This document shows, piece after piece, positions 21,001 through 34,219 of a DNA stretch of 64,000 nucleotides. The position numbers were made by a program, and so were the translations under genes. Below the pieces are notes generated by a model that was given only the letters and a program-made list of their open reading frames with translations, was not told the origin of the DNA and made no database searches. Every line of letters begins with the position of its first letter. Position 1 is the stretch's first letter. Source of the DNA: Eledone cirrhosa (lineage: Eukaryota > Mollusca > Cephalopoda > Octopoda > Eledonidae). Where the stretch lies: NCBI GenBank assembly GCA_964016885.1, contig OZ024740.1, positions 6,523,450 to 6,587,449 on the forward strand, in the 5' to 3' direction.

Positions 21001-23667
21001 GGATTGGCAGTATTGGTAGAGGGTCTGACACCATGTTAGGGTGGTGGATTGGCAGTATTGGTAGTGGTTCTGATACCATGTTAGGGTGGCGGATTGGCAG
21101 AATTGGTAGAGGGTCTGACACCATGTTTGGGTGGTGGATTGGCAGTATTTGTAGATGGTCTGACACTGTGTTAGGGTGGTGGATTGGTACTATTGGTAGA
21201 GTGTCTGACACCATGTTAGGGTGGTGGATTGGCAGTATAGGTAGAGGGTTTACACAATGCTAGGGTGGTGGATTGGCAGTATTGGTAGTGGTTCTGATAC
21301 CATGTTAGGGTGGTGGATTGGCAGTATTGTTAGAGGGTCTGACACCATGCTAGGGTGGTGGATTGGCAGTATTGGTAGAGGGTCTGACACCATGTTAGGG
21401 TGGTGGATTGGCAGTATTGGTAGAGGGTCTGACACCATGCTAGGTGGTGGATTGGTAGTATTGGTAGAGGGTCTGACACCATGTTAGGGTGGTGGAGTGG
21501 TAGTATAGGTAGAGGGTCTGACACCATCTTAGGTGGTGGCTTGGTAGTATTGGTACAGTGTCTGACACCATGTTAGGGTGGTGGAGTGGTAGTATAGGTA
21601 GAGGGTCTGACACCATCTTAGGTGGTGGATTAGTAGTATTGGTAGAGGGGCTGACACCATGTTAGGTGGTGGATTGGCAGTATTGGTAGAGGGTCTGACA
21701 CCATGTTAGGGTGGTGAATTTGCAGTATTGGTAGAGGGTCTGATACCATGTTAGGGTGGTGGATTGGCAGTATTGGTAGAGGGTCTGACACAATGCTAGG
21801 GTGGTGGATTGGCAGTATTGGTAGAGGGTCTGACTCCATGTTAGGGTGGCGGATTGGCAATGTTGGTAGAGGGTCTGACACCATGTTAGGTGGTGGATTG
21901 GTAATGTTAGTAGAGGGTCTGAAACCATGTTAGGTGGTGGATTGGTAGTATTGGTAGAGGGTCAGACGCCTTGGGTGGTGGATTGGGAGTATTGGTAGAG
22001 GGTCTGACACCATGTTAGGGTGGTGGATTGGCAGTATTGGTAAAGGGTCTGACACCGTGGTAGGGGTTGATTGGTAGTATAGCTAGAGGGTCTGACACCA
22101 TGCTAGGATGGTGGATTGGCAGTATTGGTAGAGGGTCTGACACCATGTTAGGGTGGTGGATTGGCAGTATTGGTAGTGGTTCTGATACCATGTTAGGGTG
22201 GCGGATTGGCAGAATTGGTAGAAGGTCTGACACCATGTTAGGGTGGTGGATTGGCAGTATTTGCAGATGGTCTGACACTGTGTTAGGGTGGTGGATTGGT
22301 AGTATTGGTAGAGTGTCTGACACCATGTTAGGGTGGTGGATTGGCAGTATAGGTAGAGGGTTTACACAATGCTAGGGTGGTGGATTGGCATTATTGGTAG
22401 AGGGTCTGACAGCATGTTAGGGTGGTCGATTGGTAGTATTGGTAGGGGGTCTGACACCATGTTAGGTGGTGGATTGGTAGTATTGGTAGAGGGTCTGACA
22501 CCATGTTAGGTGGTGGATTGGCAGTATTGGTAGAGGGTTTACACAATGCTAGGGTGGTGGATTGGCAGTATTGGTAGAGGGTCTGACAGCATGTTAGGGT
22601 GGTGGATTGGCAGTATTGGTAGAGGGTCTGACACCATGTTAGGGTGGTGGATTGGTAATATAGGTAGAGGTTCTGACACCATGGTAGGGTGGTGGATTGG
22701 CAATATTGGTAGAGGGTCTCACACCATGTTAGGGTGGTGGATTGGCAGTATTGGTAGAGGGTCTGACACCATGTTAGGTGGTGGATTGGTAGTATTGGTA
22801 GAGGGTCTGACACCATGTTAGGTGGTGGATTGGCAGTATTGGTAGAGGGTTTACACAATGCTAGGGTGGTGGATTGGCAGTATTGGTAGAGGGTCTGACA
22901 GCATGTTAGGGTGGTGGATTGGCAGTATTGGTAGAGGGTCTGACACCATGTTAGGGTGGTGGATTGGTAATATAGGTAGAGGTTCTGACACCATGGTAGG
23001 GTGGTGGATTGGCAATATTGGTAGAGGGTCTCACACCATGTTAGGGTGGTGGATTGGCAGTACTGGTAGAGGGTCTGACACCATCTTAGGTGGTGGATTG
23101 GTAGTATTGGTAGAGGGTCTGACACCATGTTAGGTGGTGGATTGACAGTATTGGTAGAAGGTCTGACACCATGTTAGGGTGGTGGATTGGCAGTATTGGT
23201 AGAGGGTCTGATACCATGTTAGGGTGGTGGATTGGCAGTATCGGTAGAGGGTCTGACACAATGCTAGGGTGGTGGATTGGCAGTATTGGTAGAGGGTCTG
23301 ACACCATGTTAGGATGGCGGATTGGCAGTATTGGTAGAGGGTCTGACACCATGTTAGGGTGGTGGATTGGTAGTATAGGTAGAGTGTCTGACACCATGCT
23401 AGGGTGGTGGATTGGCAGTATAGGTAGAGGGTCTGACACCATGTGAGGGTGGCAGATTGGCAGTATTGGTAGGGGGTCTGACACCATGTTAGGGTGGTGG
23501 ATTGGCAGTATTTGTAGAGGGTCTGACACCATGTTAGGGTGGTGGATTGGCAGTATTGGTAGATGGTCTGACACTGTGTTAGGGTGGTGGATTGGTAGTA
23601 TTGGTAGAGGGTCTGACACCATGTTAGGTGGTGGATTGGTAGTATTGGTAGAGGGTCTGACACCATG
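18001..23667 (+). repeat. 5,667-bp higher-order unit, copy 2
   Basis: Tandem repeat of 12334-18000. In the stretches I compared, the two copies are the same apart from one seen difference (A at 12582, T at 18249). All block markers keep the 5,667-bp offset. Either the duplication is very recent, or homogenisation is strong, or the assembly has duplicated one locus. Confidence 0.92.
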
Positions 23668-26611
23668 TTAGGTGGTGGATTGGCAGAATTGGTAGACGGT
23701 CTTACACAATGCTAGGGTGGTGGATTGGCAGTATTGGTAGAGGGTCTGACAGCTTGTTAGGGTGGTGGATTGGCAGTATTGGTAGAGGGTCTGACACCAT
23801 GTTAGTGTGGCGGATTGGCAGTATTGGTAGAGGGTCTGACACCATGTTAGGGTGGTGGATTGGCAGTATTGGTAAAGGGTCTGACACCGTGGTAGGGGTC
23901 GATTGGTAGTATAGCTAGAGGGTCTGACACCATGCTAGGGTGGTGGATTGGCAGTATTGGTAGAGGGTCTGACACCATGTTAGGGTGGTGGATTGGCAGT
24001 ATTGGTAGTGGTTCTGATACCATGTTAGGGTGGCGGATTGGCAGAATTGGTAGAGGGTCTGACACCATGTTAGGGTGGTGGATTGGCAGTATTTGTAGAT
24101 GGTCTGACACTGTGTTAGGGTGGTGGATTGGTACTATTGGTAGAGTGTCTGACACCATGTTAGGGTGGTGGATTGGCAGTATAGGTAGAGGGTTTACACA
24201 ATGCTAGGGTGGTGGATTGGCAGTATTGGTAGTGGTTCTGATACCATGTTAGGGTGGTGGATTGGCAGTATTGTTAGAGGGTCTGACACCATGCTAGGGT
24301 GGTGGATTGGCAGTATTGGTAGAGGGTCTGACACCATGTTAGGGTGGTGGATTGGCAGTATTGGTAGAGGGTCTGACACCATGCTAGGTGGTGGATTGGT
24401 AGTATTGGTAGAGGGTCTGACACCATGTTAGGGTGGTGGAGTGGTAGTATAGGTAGAGGGTCTGACACCATCTTAGGTGGTGGCTTGGTAGTATTGGTAC
24501 AGTGTCTGACACCATGTTAGGGTGGTGGAGTGGTAGTATAGGTAGAGGGTCTGACACCATCTTAGGTGGTGGATTGGTAGTATTGGTAGAGGGGCTGACA
24601 CCATGTTAGGTGGTGGATTGGCAGTATTGGTAGAGGGTCTGACACCATGTTAGGGTGGTGAATTGGCAGTATTGGTAGAGGGTCTGATACCATGTTAGGG
24701 TGGTGGATTGGCAGTATTGGTAGAGGGTCTGACACAATGCTAGGGTGGTGGATTGGCAGTATTGGTAGAGGGTCTGACTCCATGTTAGGGTGGCGGATTG
24801 GCAATGTTGGTAGAGGGTCTGACACCATGTTAGGTGGTGGATTGGTAATGTTAGTAGAGGGTCTGAAACCATGTTAGGTGGTGGATTGGTAGTATTGGTA
24901 GAGGGTCAGACGCCTTGGGTGGTGGATTGGGAGTATTGGTAGAGGGTCTGACACCATGTTAGGGTGGTGGATTGGCAGTATTGGTAAAGGGTCTGACACC
25001 GTGGTAGGGGTTGATTGGTAGTATAGCTAGAGGGTCTGACACCATGCTAGGATGGTGGATTGGCAGTATTGGTAGAGGGTCTGACACCATGTTAGGGTGG
25101 TGGATTGGCAGTATTGGTAGTGGTTCTGATACCATGTTAGGGTGGCGGATTGGCAGAATTGGTAGAAGGTCTGACACCATGTTAGGGTGGTGGATTGGCA
25201 GTATTTGCAGATGGTCTGACACTGTGTTAGGGTGGTGGATTGGTAGTATTGGTAGAGTGTCTGACACCATGTTAGGGTGGTGGATTGGCAGTATAGGTAG
25301 AGGGTTTACACAATGCTAGGGTGGTGGATTGGCATTATTGGTAGAGGGTCTGACAGCATGTTAGGGTGGTGGATTGGTAGTATTGGTAGAGGGTCTGACA
25401 CCATGTTAGGTGGTGGATTGGTAGTATTGGTAGAGGGTCTGACACCATGTTAGGTGGTGGATTGGCAGTATTGGTAGAGGGTTTACACAATGCTAGGGTG
25501 GTGGATTGGCAGTATTGGTAGAGGGTCTGACAGCATGTTAGGGTGGTGGATTGGCAGTATTGGTAGAGGGTCTGACACCATGTTAGGGTGGTGGATTGGT
25601 AATATAGGTAGAGGTTCTGACACCATGGTAGGGTGGTGGATTGGCAATATTGGTAGAGGGTCTCACACCATGTTAGGGTGGTGGATTGGCAGTATTGGTA
25701 GAGGGTCTGACACCATGTTAGGTGGTGGATTGGTAGTATTGGTAGAGGGTCTGACACCATGTTAGGTGGTGGATTGGCAGTATTGGTAGAGGGTTTACAC
25801 AATGCTAGGGTGGTGGATTGGCAGTATTGGTAGAGGGTCTGACAGCATGTTAGGGTGGTTGATTGGCAGTATTGGTAGAGGGTCTGACACCATGTTAGGG
25901 TGGTGGATTGGTAATATAGGTAGAGGTTCTGACACCATGGTAGGGTGGTGGATTGGCAATATTGGTAGAGGGTCTCACACCATGTTAGGGTGGTGGATTG
26001 GCGGTACTGGTAGAGGGTCTGACACCATCTTAGGTGGTGGATTGGTAGTATTGGTAGAGGGTCTGACACCATGTTAGGTGGTGGATTGGCAGTATTGGTA
26101 GAGGGTCTGACACCATGTTAGGGTGGTGGATTGGCAGTATTGGTAGAGGGTCTGATACCATGTTAGGGTGGTGGATTGGCAGTATAGGTAGAGGGTCTGA
26201 CACAATGCTAGGGTGGTGGATTGGCAGTATTGGTAGAGGGTCTGACACCATGTTAGGATGGCGGATTGGCAGTATTGGTAGAGGGTCTGACACCATGTTA
26301 GGGTGGTGGATTGGTAGTATAGGTAGAGTGTCTGACACCATGCTAGGGTGGTGGATTGGCAGTATAGGTAGAGGGTCTGACACCATGTGAGGGTGGCAGA
26401 TTGGTAGTATTGGTAGGGGGTCTGACACCATGTTAGGGTGGTGGATTGGCAGTATTTGTAGAGGGTCTGACACCATGTTAGGGTGGTGGATTGGCAGTAT
26501 TGGTAGATGGTCTGACACTGTGTTAGGGTGGTGGATTGGTAGTATTGATAGAGGGTCTGACACCATGTTAGGTGGTGGATTGGTAGTATTGGTAGAGGGT
26601 CTGACACCATG
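23668..26611 (+). repeat. 2,944-bp B half, third copy
   Basis: Repeats 20724-23667 (and so 15057-18000) with offset 2,944. It is more diverged than the 5,667-bp pair. Examples are 'ccatgttaggg' at 24068 against 'ccatgtttggg' at 21124, 'gaattggcag' at 24660 against 'gaatttgcag' at 21716, and a 'ggtggttgattgg' monomer near 25854. The series then reads A-B-A-B-B. A further start of B at 26612 lasts only about 200 bp before losing register. Confidence 0.9.
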
Positions 26612-29600
26612 TTAGGTGGTGGATTGGCAGTATTGGTAGACGGTCTTACACAATGCTAGGGTGGTGGATTGGCAGTATTGGTAGAGGGTCTGACAGCATG
26701 TTAGGGTGGTGGATTGGCAGTATTGGTAGAGGGTCTGACACCATGTTAGTGTGGCGGATTGGCAGTATTGGTAGAGGGTCTGACACCATGTTAGGGTGGT
26801 GGATTGGTAGTATATGTAGAGTGTCTGACACCATGTTAGGGTGGTGGATTGGCAGTATAGGTAGAGGGTCTGACACCATGTGAGGGTGGCAGATTGGCAG
26901 TATTCGTAGGGGGTCTGACACCATGTTAGGGTGGTGGATTGGCAGTATTTGTAGAGGGTCTGACACCATGCTAGGGTGGTGGATTGGCAGTATTGGTAGA
27001 GGGTCTGTCACCATGTTAGGGTGGTGGATTGGCAGTATTGGTAGAGGGTCTGACACCATGCTAGGTCGTGGATTGTTAGTATTGGTAGAGGGTCTGACAC
27101 CATGTTAGGTGGTGGATTGGCAGTATTGGTAGAGTGTCTGACACCAACTTAGTTGGTGGATTGGTAGTATTGGTAGAGGGTCTAACACCATGGTATGTGG
27201 TGGATAGGTAGTATTGGTAGAGGGTCTGACACCATGTTAGGGTGGTGGATTGGTAGTATATGTAGAGTGTCTGACACCATGTTAGGGTGGTGGATTGGCA
27301 GTATAGGTAGAGGGTCTGACACCATGTGAGGGTGGCAGATTGGCAGTATTCGTAGGGGGTCTGACACCATGTTAGGGTGGTGGATTGGCAGTATTGGTAG
27401 AGGGTCTGACACCATGCTAGGGTGGTGGATTGGCAGTATTGGTAGAGGGTCTGTCACCATGTTAGGGTGGTGGATTGGCAGTATTGGTAGAGGGTCTGAC
27501 ACCATGCTAGGTCGTGGATTGTTAGTATTGGTAGAGGGTCTGACACCATGTTAGGTGGTGGATTGGCAGTATTGGTAGAGTGTCTGACACCAACTTAGTT
27601 GGTGGATTGGTAGTATTGGTAGAGGGTCTAACACCATGGTATGTGGTGGATTGGCAGTATTGGTAGAGGGTCTGACACCATGGTAGGGTGGTGGATTGGT
27701 AGTATTGGTAGAGGGTCTGCCACCATGCTAGGTCGTGGATTGTTAGTATTGGTAGAGGGTCTGACACCATGTTAGGTGGTGGATTGGTAGTATTGGTAGA
27801 GGGTCTGACACCATGTTAGGTCGTGGATTGTTAGTATTGGTAGAGGGTCTGACACCATGTTAGGTGGTGGATTGGTAGTATTGGTAGAGGGTCTAACACC
27901 ATGGTATGTGGTGGATTGGCAGTATTGGTAGAGGGTCTGACACCATGGTAGGGTGGTGGATTGGTAGTATTGGTAGAGGGTCTGCCACCATGCTAGGTCG
28001 TGGATTGTTAGTATTGGTAGAGGGTCTGACACCATGTTAGGTGGAGGATTGGCAGTATTGGTAGCGGGTCTGACACCATGGTAGGTGGTGGATTGGCAGC
28101 ATTGGTAGAGTGTCTAACACCATGTTAGGGTGGTGGATTGGCAGTATTGGTAGAGGGTCTGACACCATGTTAGGTGGTGGATTGGCAGTATTGGTAGAGG
28201 GTCTGACACCATGTTAGGGTGGCGGATTGGCAGTATTGGTAGAGGGTCTGACACCATGTTAGGGTGGCGGATTGGCAGTATTGGTAGAGGGTCTGACACC
28301 ATGTTAGGGTGGTGGATTGGCAGTATTGGTAGAGGGTCTGACACCATGTTAGGGTGGTGGATTGGTAGTATAGGTAGAGGATCTGACACCAAGCTAGGGT
28401 GGTGGATTGGCAGTATAGGTAGAGGGTCTGACACCATGTTAGGGGTGGATTGGTAGTATAGGTAGAGGGTTTGACACAATGCTAGGTTGGTGGATTGGCA
28501 GTATTGGTAGAGGCTCTGACACCATGTTAGGGTGGTGGATTGGCAGTATAGGTAGAGGGTCTGACACAATGTTAGGGTGGCGGATTGGCAGAATTGGTAG
28601 AGGGTCTGACACCATGTTAGGGTGGTGGATTGGCAGTATTGGTAGATGGTCTGACACTGTGTTAGGGTGGTGGATTGGTAGTATTGGTAGAGGGTCTGAC
28701 ACCATGTTAGGTGGTGGATTGGTAGTATTGGTAGAGGGTCTGACACCATGTTAGGTGGTGGATCGGCAGTATTGGTAGAGGGTCTTACACAATGCTAGGG
28801 TGGTGGATTGGCAGTATTGGTAGAGGGTCTGACAGCATGTTAGGGTGGTGTATTGGCAGTATTGTTAGAGGGTCTGACACAATGTTAGGGTTGTGGATTG
28901 GCAGTATTGGTAGAGGGTCTGACACCATGTTAGGGGTGTATTGGTAGTATAGGTAGAGGGTTTGACACAATGCTAGGGTGGCGGATTGGCATTATTGGTA
29001 GAGGGTCTGACACCATGTTAGGTGGTGGATTGGCAGTATTGGTAGAGGGTCTGACACCATGTTAGGGTGGCGGATTGGCAGTATTGGTAGAGGGTCTGAC
29101 ACCATGTTAGGTGGTAGATTGGCAGTATTGGTAGAGGATCTGACACAATGCTAGGGTGGTGGATTGGCAGTATTGGTAGAGGGTCTGACACAATGCTAGG
29201 GTGGTGGATTGGCAGTATTGGTAGAGGGTCTGACACCATGTTAGGGTGGTGGATTGGTAGTATTGGTAGAGGGTCTGACACCATGGTAGGGGTGGATTGG
29301 TAGTATAAGTAGAGGGTCTGACACAATGCTAGGTTGGCGGATTGGCAGTATTGGTAGAGGGTCTCACACCATGTTAGGTGGTGTATTGGCAGTATTGGTA
29401 GAGGGTCTGACACCATGTTAGGGTGGTGGATTGGCAGTATAGGTAGAAGGTCTGACACCATGTTAGGTGGTGGATTGGTAGTATTGGTAGAGGGTCTGAC
29501 ACCATGTTAGGTGGTGGATTGGCAGTATTGGTAGAGGGTCTTACACCATGTTAGGGTGGTGGATTGGCAGTATTGGTAGAGGGTCTGACACCATGTTACG

Positions 29601-32600
29601 GTGGCAGATTGGCAGTATTGGTAGAGGGTCTGACACCATGATAGGGTGGTGGATTGGCAGTATTGGTAGCAGGTCTGACACCATGTTAGGGTGGTGGATT
29701 GGTAGTATAGGTAGAGGGTCTGACACCATGGTAGGGTGGTGGATTGGCAGTATAGGTAGAGGGTCTGACACCATGTTAGGGTGGCGGATTGGCAGTATTG
29801 GTAGAGGGTCTGACACCATGTTAGGTGGTGGATTGGCAGCATTGGTAGATGGTCAGACGCCATGGGTGGTGGATTGGCAGTATTGGTAGAGGGTCTGACA
29901 CCATGTTAGGGTGGTGGACTGGTAGTATAGGTAGAGGGTCTAACACCATGTTATATGGTGGATTGGCAGTATTGGTAGAGGGTCAGACGCCATGGGTGGT
30001 GGATTGGCAGTATTGTTAGAGGGTCTGACACCATGTTAGGGTGGTGGATTGGCAGTATTGGTAGAGGGTCTCACACAATGCTAGGGTGGTGGATTGGCAG
30101 TATTGGTAGAGGGTCTGACAACATGTTAGGTGGTGGATTGGCAGTATTGGTACAGGGTCTGACACAATGCTAGGGTGGTGGTTTGTCAGTATTGGTAGAG
30201 GGTCTGACACAATGCTAGGGTGGTGGATTGGCAGTATAGGTAGAGGGTCTGACACCATATTAGGGTGGTGGATTGGTAGTATTTTTAGTGGGTCTGACAC
30301 CGTGGTAGGGGTGGATTGGTAGTATAGCTAGAGGGCCTGACACCATGCTAGGGTAGTGGATTGGCAGTGTTGTTAGAGTCTGACACCGTGGTAGGGTGGC
30401 GGATTGGCAGTATTGATAGAGGGACTGACACCATGTTAAGCTGGTGGATTGGCAGTATTGGTAGAGGTTCTGATACCATGTTAGGGTGGCGGATTGGCAG
30501 AATTGGTAGAGGGTCTGACACCATGTTAGGGTGGTGGATTGGTAGTATTGGTAGAGGGCCTGACACCATGTTAGGGTGGTGGATTGGCAGTATAGGTAGA
30601 GTGTCTGACACCATGCTAGAGTGGTGGATTGGCAGTATAGGTAGAGGGTCTGACACCATGTGAGGGTGGCAGATTGGCAGTATTGGTAAAGGGTCTGACA
30701 CCATGTTAGGGTGGTGGATTGGCAGTATTGGTAGAGGGTCTGACACCATGCTAGGGTGGTGGATTGGCAGTATTGGTAGAGGGTCTGACACCATCTTAGG
30801 GTGGTGGATTGTTAGTATTGGTAGAGGGTCAGACACAATGTTAGGTTGGTGGAGTGGTAGTATAGGTAGAGGGTCTGACACCATCTTAGTTGGTGGATTG
30901 GTAGTATTGGTAGAGGGTCTAACACCATGGTATGTGGTGGATTGGTAGTATTGGTAGAGGGTCTGACACCATGTTAGGTGGTGGATTGGCAGTATTGGTA
31001 GAGGGTCTGACACCATGTTAGGGTGGTGGATTGGCAGTATTGGTAGAGGGTCTGACACCATGGTAGGGGTGGCTTGGTAGTATAGGTAGAGGGTCTGACA
31101 CGATGCTAGGGTGGCAGTTTGGCAGTATTGGTAGAGGGTCTGACAACATGTTAGGTGGTGGATTGGCAGTATTGGTAGAGGGTCTGACACCATGTTAGGG
31201 TGGTGGATTGGCAGTATTGGAAGATGGTCTGACACCATGCTAGGTCGTGGATTGTTAGTATTGGTAGAGGGTCTGACACCATGTTAGGTGGTGGATTGGC
31301 AGTATAGATAGAGGGTCTGACACCATGTTTGGTTGGTGGAGTGGTAGTATTGGTAGAGGGTCTGACACCATCTTAGTTGGTGGATTGGTAGTATTGGTTG
31401 AGGGTCTGACACCAGGTTAGGTGGTGGATTGGCAGTATAGATAGAGGCTCTGACACCATGTTAGGTTGGTGGAGTGGTAGTATTGGTAGAGGGTCTGACA
31501 CCATCTTAGTTGGTAGATTGGTAGTATTGGTAGAGGGTCTAACACCATGGTATGTGGTGGATTGTTAGTATTGTTAGAGAGTCTGACACCATGTTAGGTG
31601 GTGGATTGGTAGTATTGGTAGAGGGTCTGACACCATATTAGGGTGGAGGATTGGCAGTATTGGTAGAGGGTCTGACACCATGGTATGGTGGTGGATTGGC
31701 AGTATTAGTAGAGGGTCTGATACCATGTTAGGTGGTGGATTGGCAGTATAGGTAGAGGTTCTGACACCATGTAAGGGGTGTATTGGTTGTATAGGTAGAG
31801 GGTTTGACACAATGCTAGGGTGGCGGATTGGCATTATTGGTAGAGGGTCTGACACCATGTTAGGTGGTGGATTGGCAGTATTGGTAGAGGGTCTGACACA
31901 ATTCTAGGGTGGTGGATTGGCAGTATTGGTAGAGGGTCTGACACAATGCTAGGGTGGTGGATTGGTAGTATTGGTAGAGGCGCTGACACCATGTTAGGTG
32001 GTGGATTGGCAGTATTGGTAGAGGGTCTGACACAATGCTAGGGTGGTGGATTGGCAGTATTGGTAGAGGGTCTGACACCATGTTAGGGTGGTGGATTGGC
32101 AGTATTGGTAGAGGGTCTGACACCATGCTAGGTGGTGGATTGGCAGTATTGGTAGAGGGTCTGACACAATGCTAGGGTGGCGGATTGGCAGTATTGGTAG
32201 AGGGACTGACACCATGTTAGGGTGGCGGATTGGCAGTATTGGTAGAGGGTCTGACACCATGGTAGGGTGGTGGATTGGCAGTATTGGTAGAGGGTCTTAC
32301 ACCATGTTAGGGTGATGGATTGGCAGTATTGGTAGAGGGTCTGACACCATGTTACGGTGGCGGATTGGCAGTATTGGTAGAGGGTCTGACACCATGATAG
32401 GGTGGTGGATTGGCAGTATTGGTAGCAGGTCTGACACCATGTTAGGGTGGTGGATTGGTAGTATAGGTAGAGGGTCTGACACCATGGTAGGGTGGTGGAT
32501 TGGCAGTATAGGTAGAGGGTCTAACACCATGTTAGGGTGGCTGATTGGCAGTATTGGTAGAGGTTCTGAATAGGTGGTGGATTGGCAGTATTGGTAGATG

Positions 32601-34219
32601 GTCAGACGCCATGGGTGGTGGTTTGGCAGTATTGGTAGAGGGTCTGACACCATGTTAGGGTGGTGGACTGGTAGTATAGGTAGAGGGTCTAACACCATGT
32701 TATGTGGTGGATTGGCAGTATTGGTAGAGGGTCAGACGCCATGGGTGGTGGATTGGCAGTATTGTTAGAGGGTCTGACACCATGTTAGGGTGGTGGATTG
32801 GCAGTATTGGTAGAGGGTCTCACACAATGCTAGGGTGGTGGATTGGCAGTGTTGGTAGAGTGTCTGACAACATGTTAGGTGGTGGATTGGCAGTATTGGT
32901 ACAGGGTCTGACACAATGCTAGGGTGGTGGTTTGGCAGTATTGGTAGAGGGTCTGACACCATGGTAGGTGGTGGATTGGCAGTATTGGTAGAGGGTCTGA
33001 CACAATGCTAGGGTGGTGGATTGGCAGTATTGGTAGAGGGTCTGACACCATGTTAGGTGGTGGATTGGCAGTATTGGTAGAGAGTCAGACGCCATGGGTG
33101 GTGGATTGGGAGTATTGGTAGAGGGTCTGACACCATGTTAGGGTGGTTGATTGGCAGTATAGGTAAAGGGTCTGACACCATATTAGGGTGGTGGATTGGT
33201 AGTATTGTTAGTGGGTCTGACACTGTGGTAGGGGTGGATTGGTAGTATAGCTAGAGGGCCTGACACCATGCTAGTGTGGTGGATTGGCAGTGTTGTTAGA
33301 GTCTGACACCGTGGTAGGGTGGCGGATTGGCAGTATTGGTAGAGGGTCAGACACCATGTTAGGCTGGTGGATTGGCAGTATTGGTAGAGGTTCTGATACC
33401 ATGTTAGGGTGGCGGATTGGCAGAATTGGTAGAGGGTCTGACACCATGTTAGGGTGGTGGATTGGCAGTATTGATAGAGGGTCTGACACCGTGTTAGGGT
33501 GGTGGGTTGGTAGTATTGGTAGAGGGTCTTACACAATGCTAGGGTGGGGGATTGGCATTATTGGTAGAGGGTCTGACACCTTGTTAGGGTGGTGGATTGG
33601 TAGTATTGGTAGAGGGTCTGACACCATGTTAGGTGGTGGATTGGTAGTATTGGTAGAGGGCCTGACACCATGTTAGGGTGGTGGATTGGCAGTATAGGTA
33701 GAGGGTCGGACACCATGCTAGGGTGGTGGATTTTCAGTATAGGTAGAGGGTCTGACACCATGTGAGGGTGGCAGATTGGCAGTATTGTTAAAGGGTCTGA
33801 CACCATGTTAGGCTGGTGGATTGGCAGTATTGGTAGAGGGTCTGACACCATCTTAGGGTGGTGGATTGGCAGTATTGTTAGAGGGTCTGACACCATGCTA
33901 GGTCGTGGATTCTTAGTATTGGTAGAGGCTCAAACACCATGTTAGTTTGGTGGAGTGGTAGTATAGGTAGAGGTTCTGACACCATCTTAGTTGGTGGATT
34001 GGTAGTATTGGTAGAGGGTCTAACACCATGGTATGTGGTGGATTGGTAGTATTGGTAGAGGGTCTGACACCATGTGAGGGTGGTGGATTGGCAGTATTGG
34101 TAGAGGGTCTGACACCATGTGAGGTGGTGGATTGGCAGTATTGGTAGAGGGTCTGAAACCATGTTAGGGTGGTGGATTGGTAGTATAGGTAGAGGGTCAG
34201 ACACAATGCTAGGGTGGCA
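26612..34219 (+). repeat. Irregular middle part of the satellite with decayed duplications
   Basis: Monomers without a clean large unit. A 446-bp (10-monomer) duplication places about 26780-27225 next to 27226-27671, marked by 'tagtatatgtagag' at 26807 and 27253. The region about 29590-30900 is related to about 32345-33900 with offsets drifting from 2,756 to 2,923 bp; it shares 'gatggtcagacgccatggg' and a short 'gttgttagagtctgacacc' monomer (30369, 33292). Several monomers lack part of the unit, for example 'ggtaggggtggattggtag' types. These look like older higher-order units breaking down. Confidence 0.75.
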
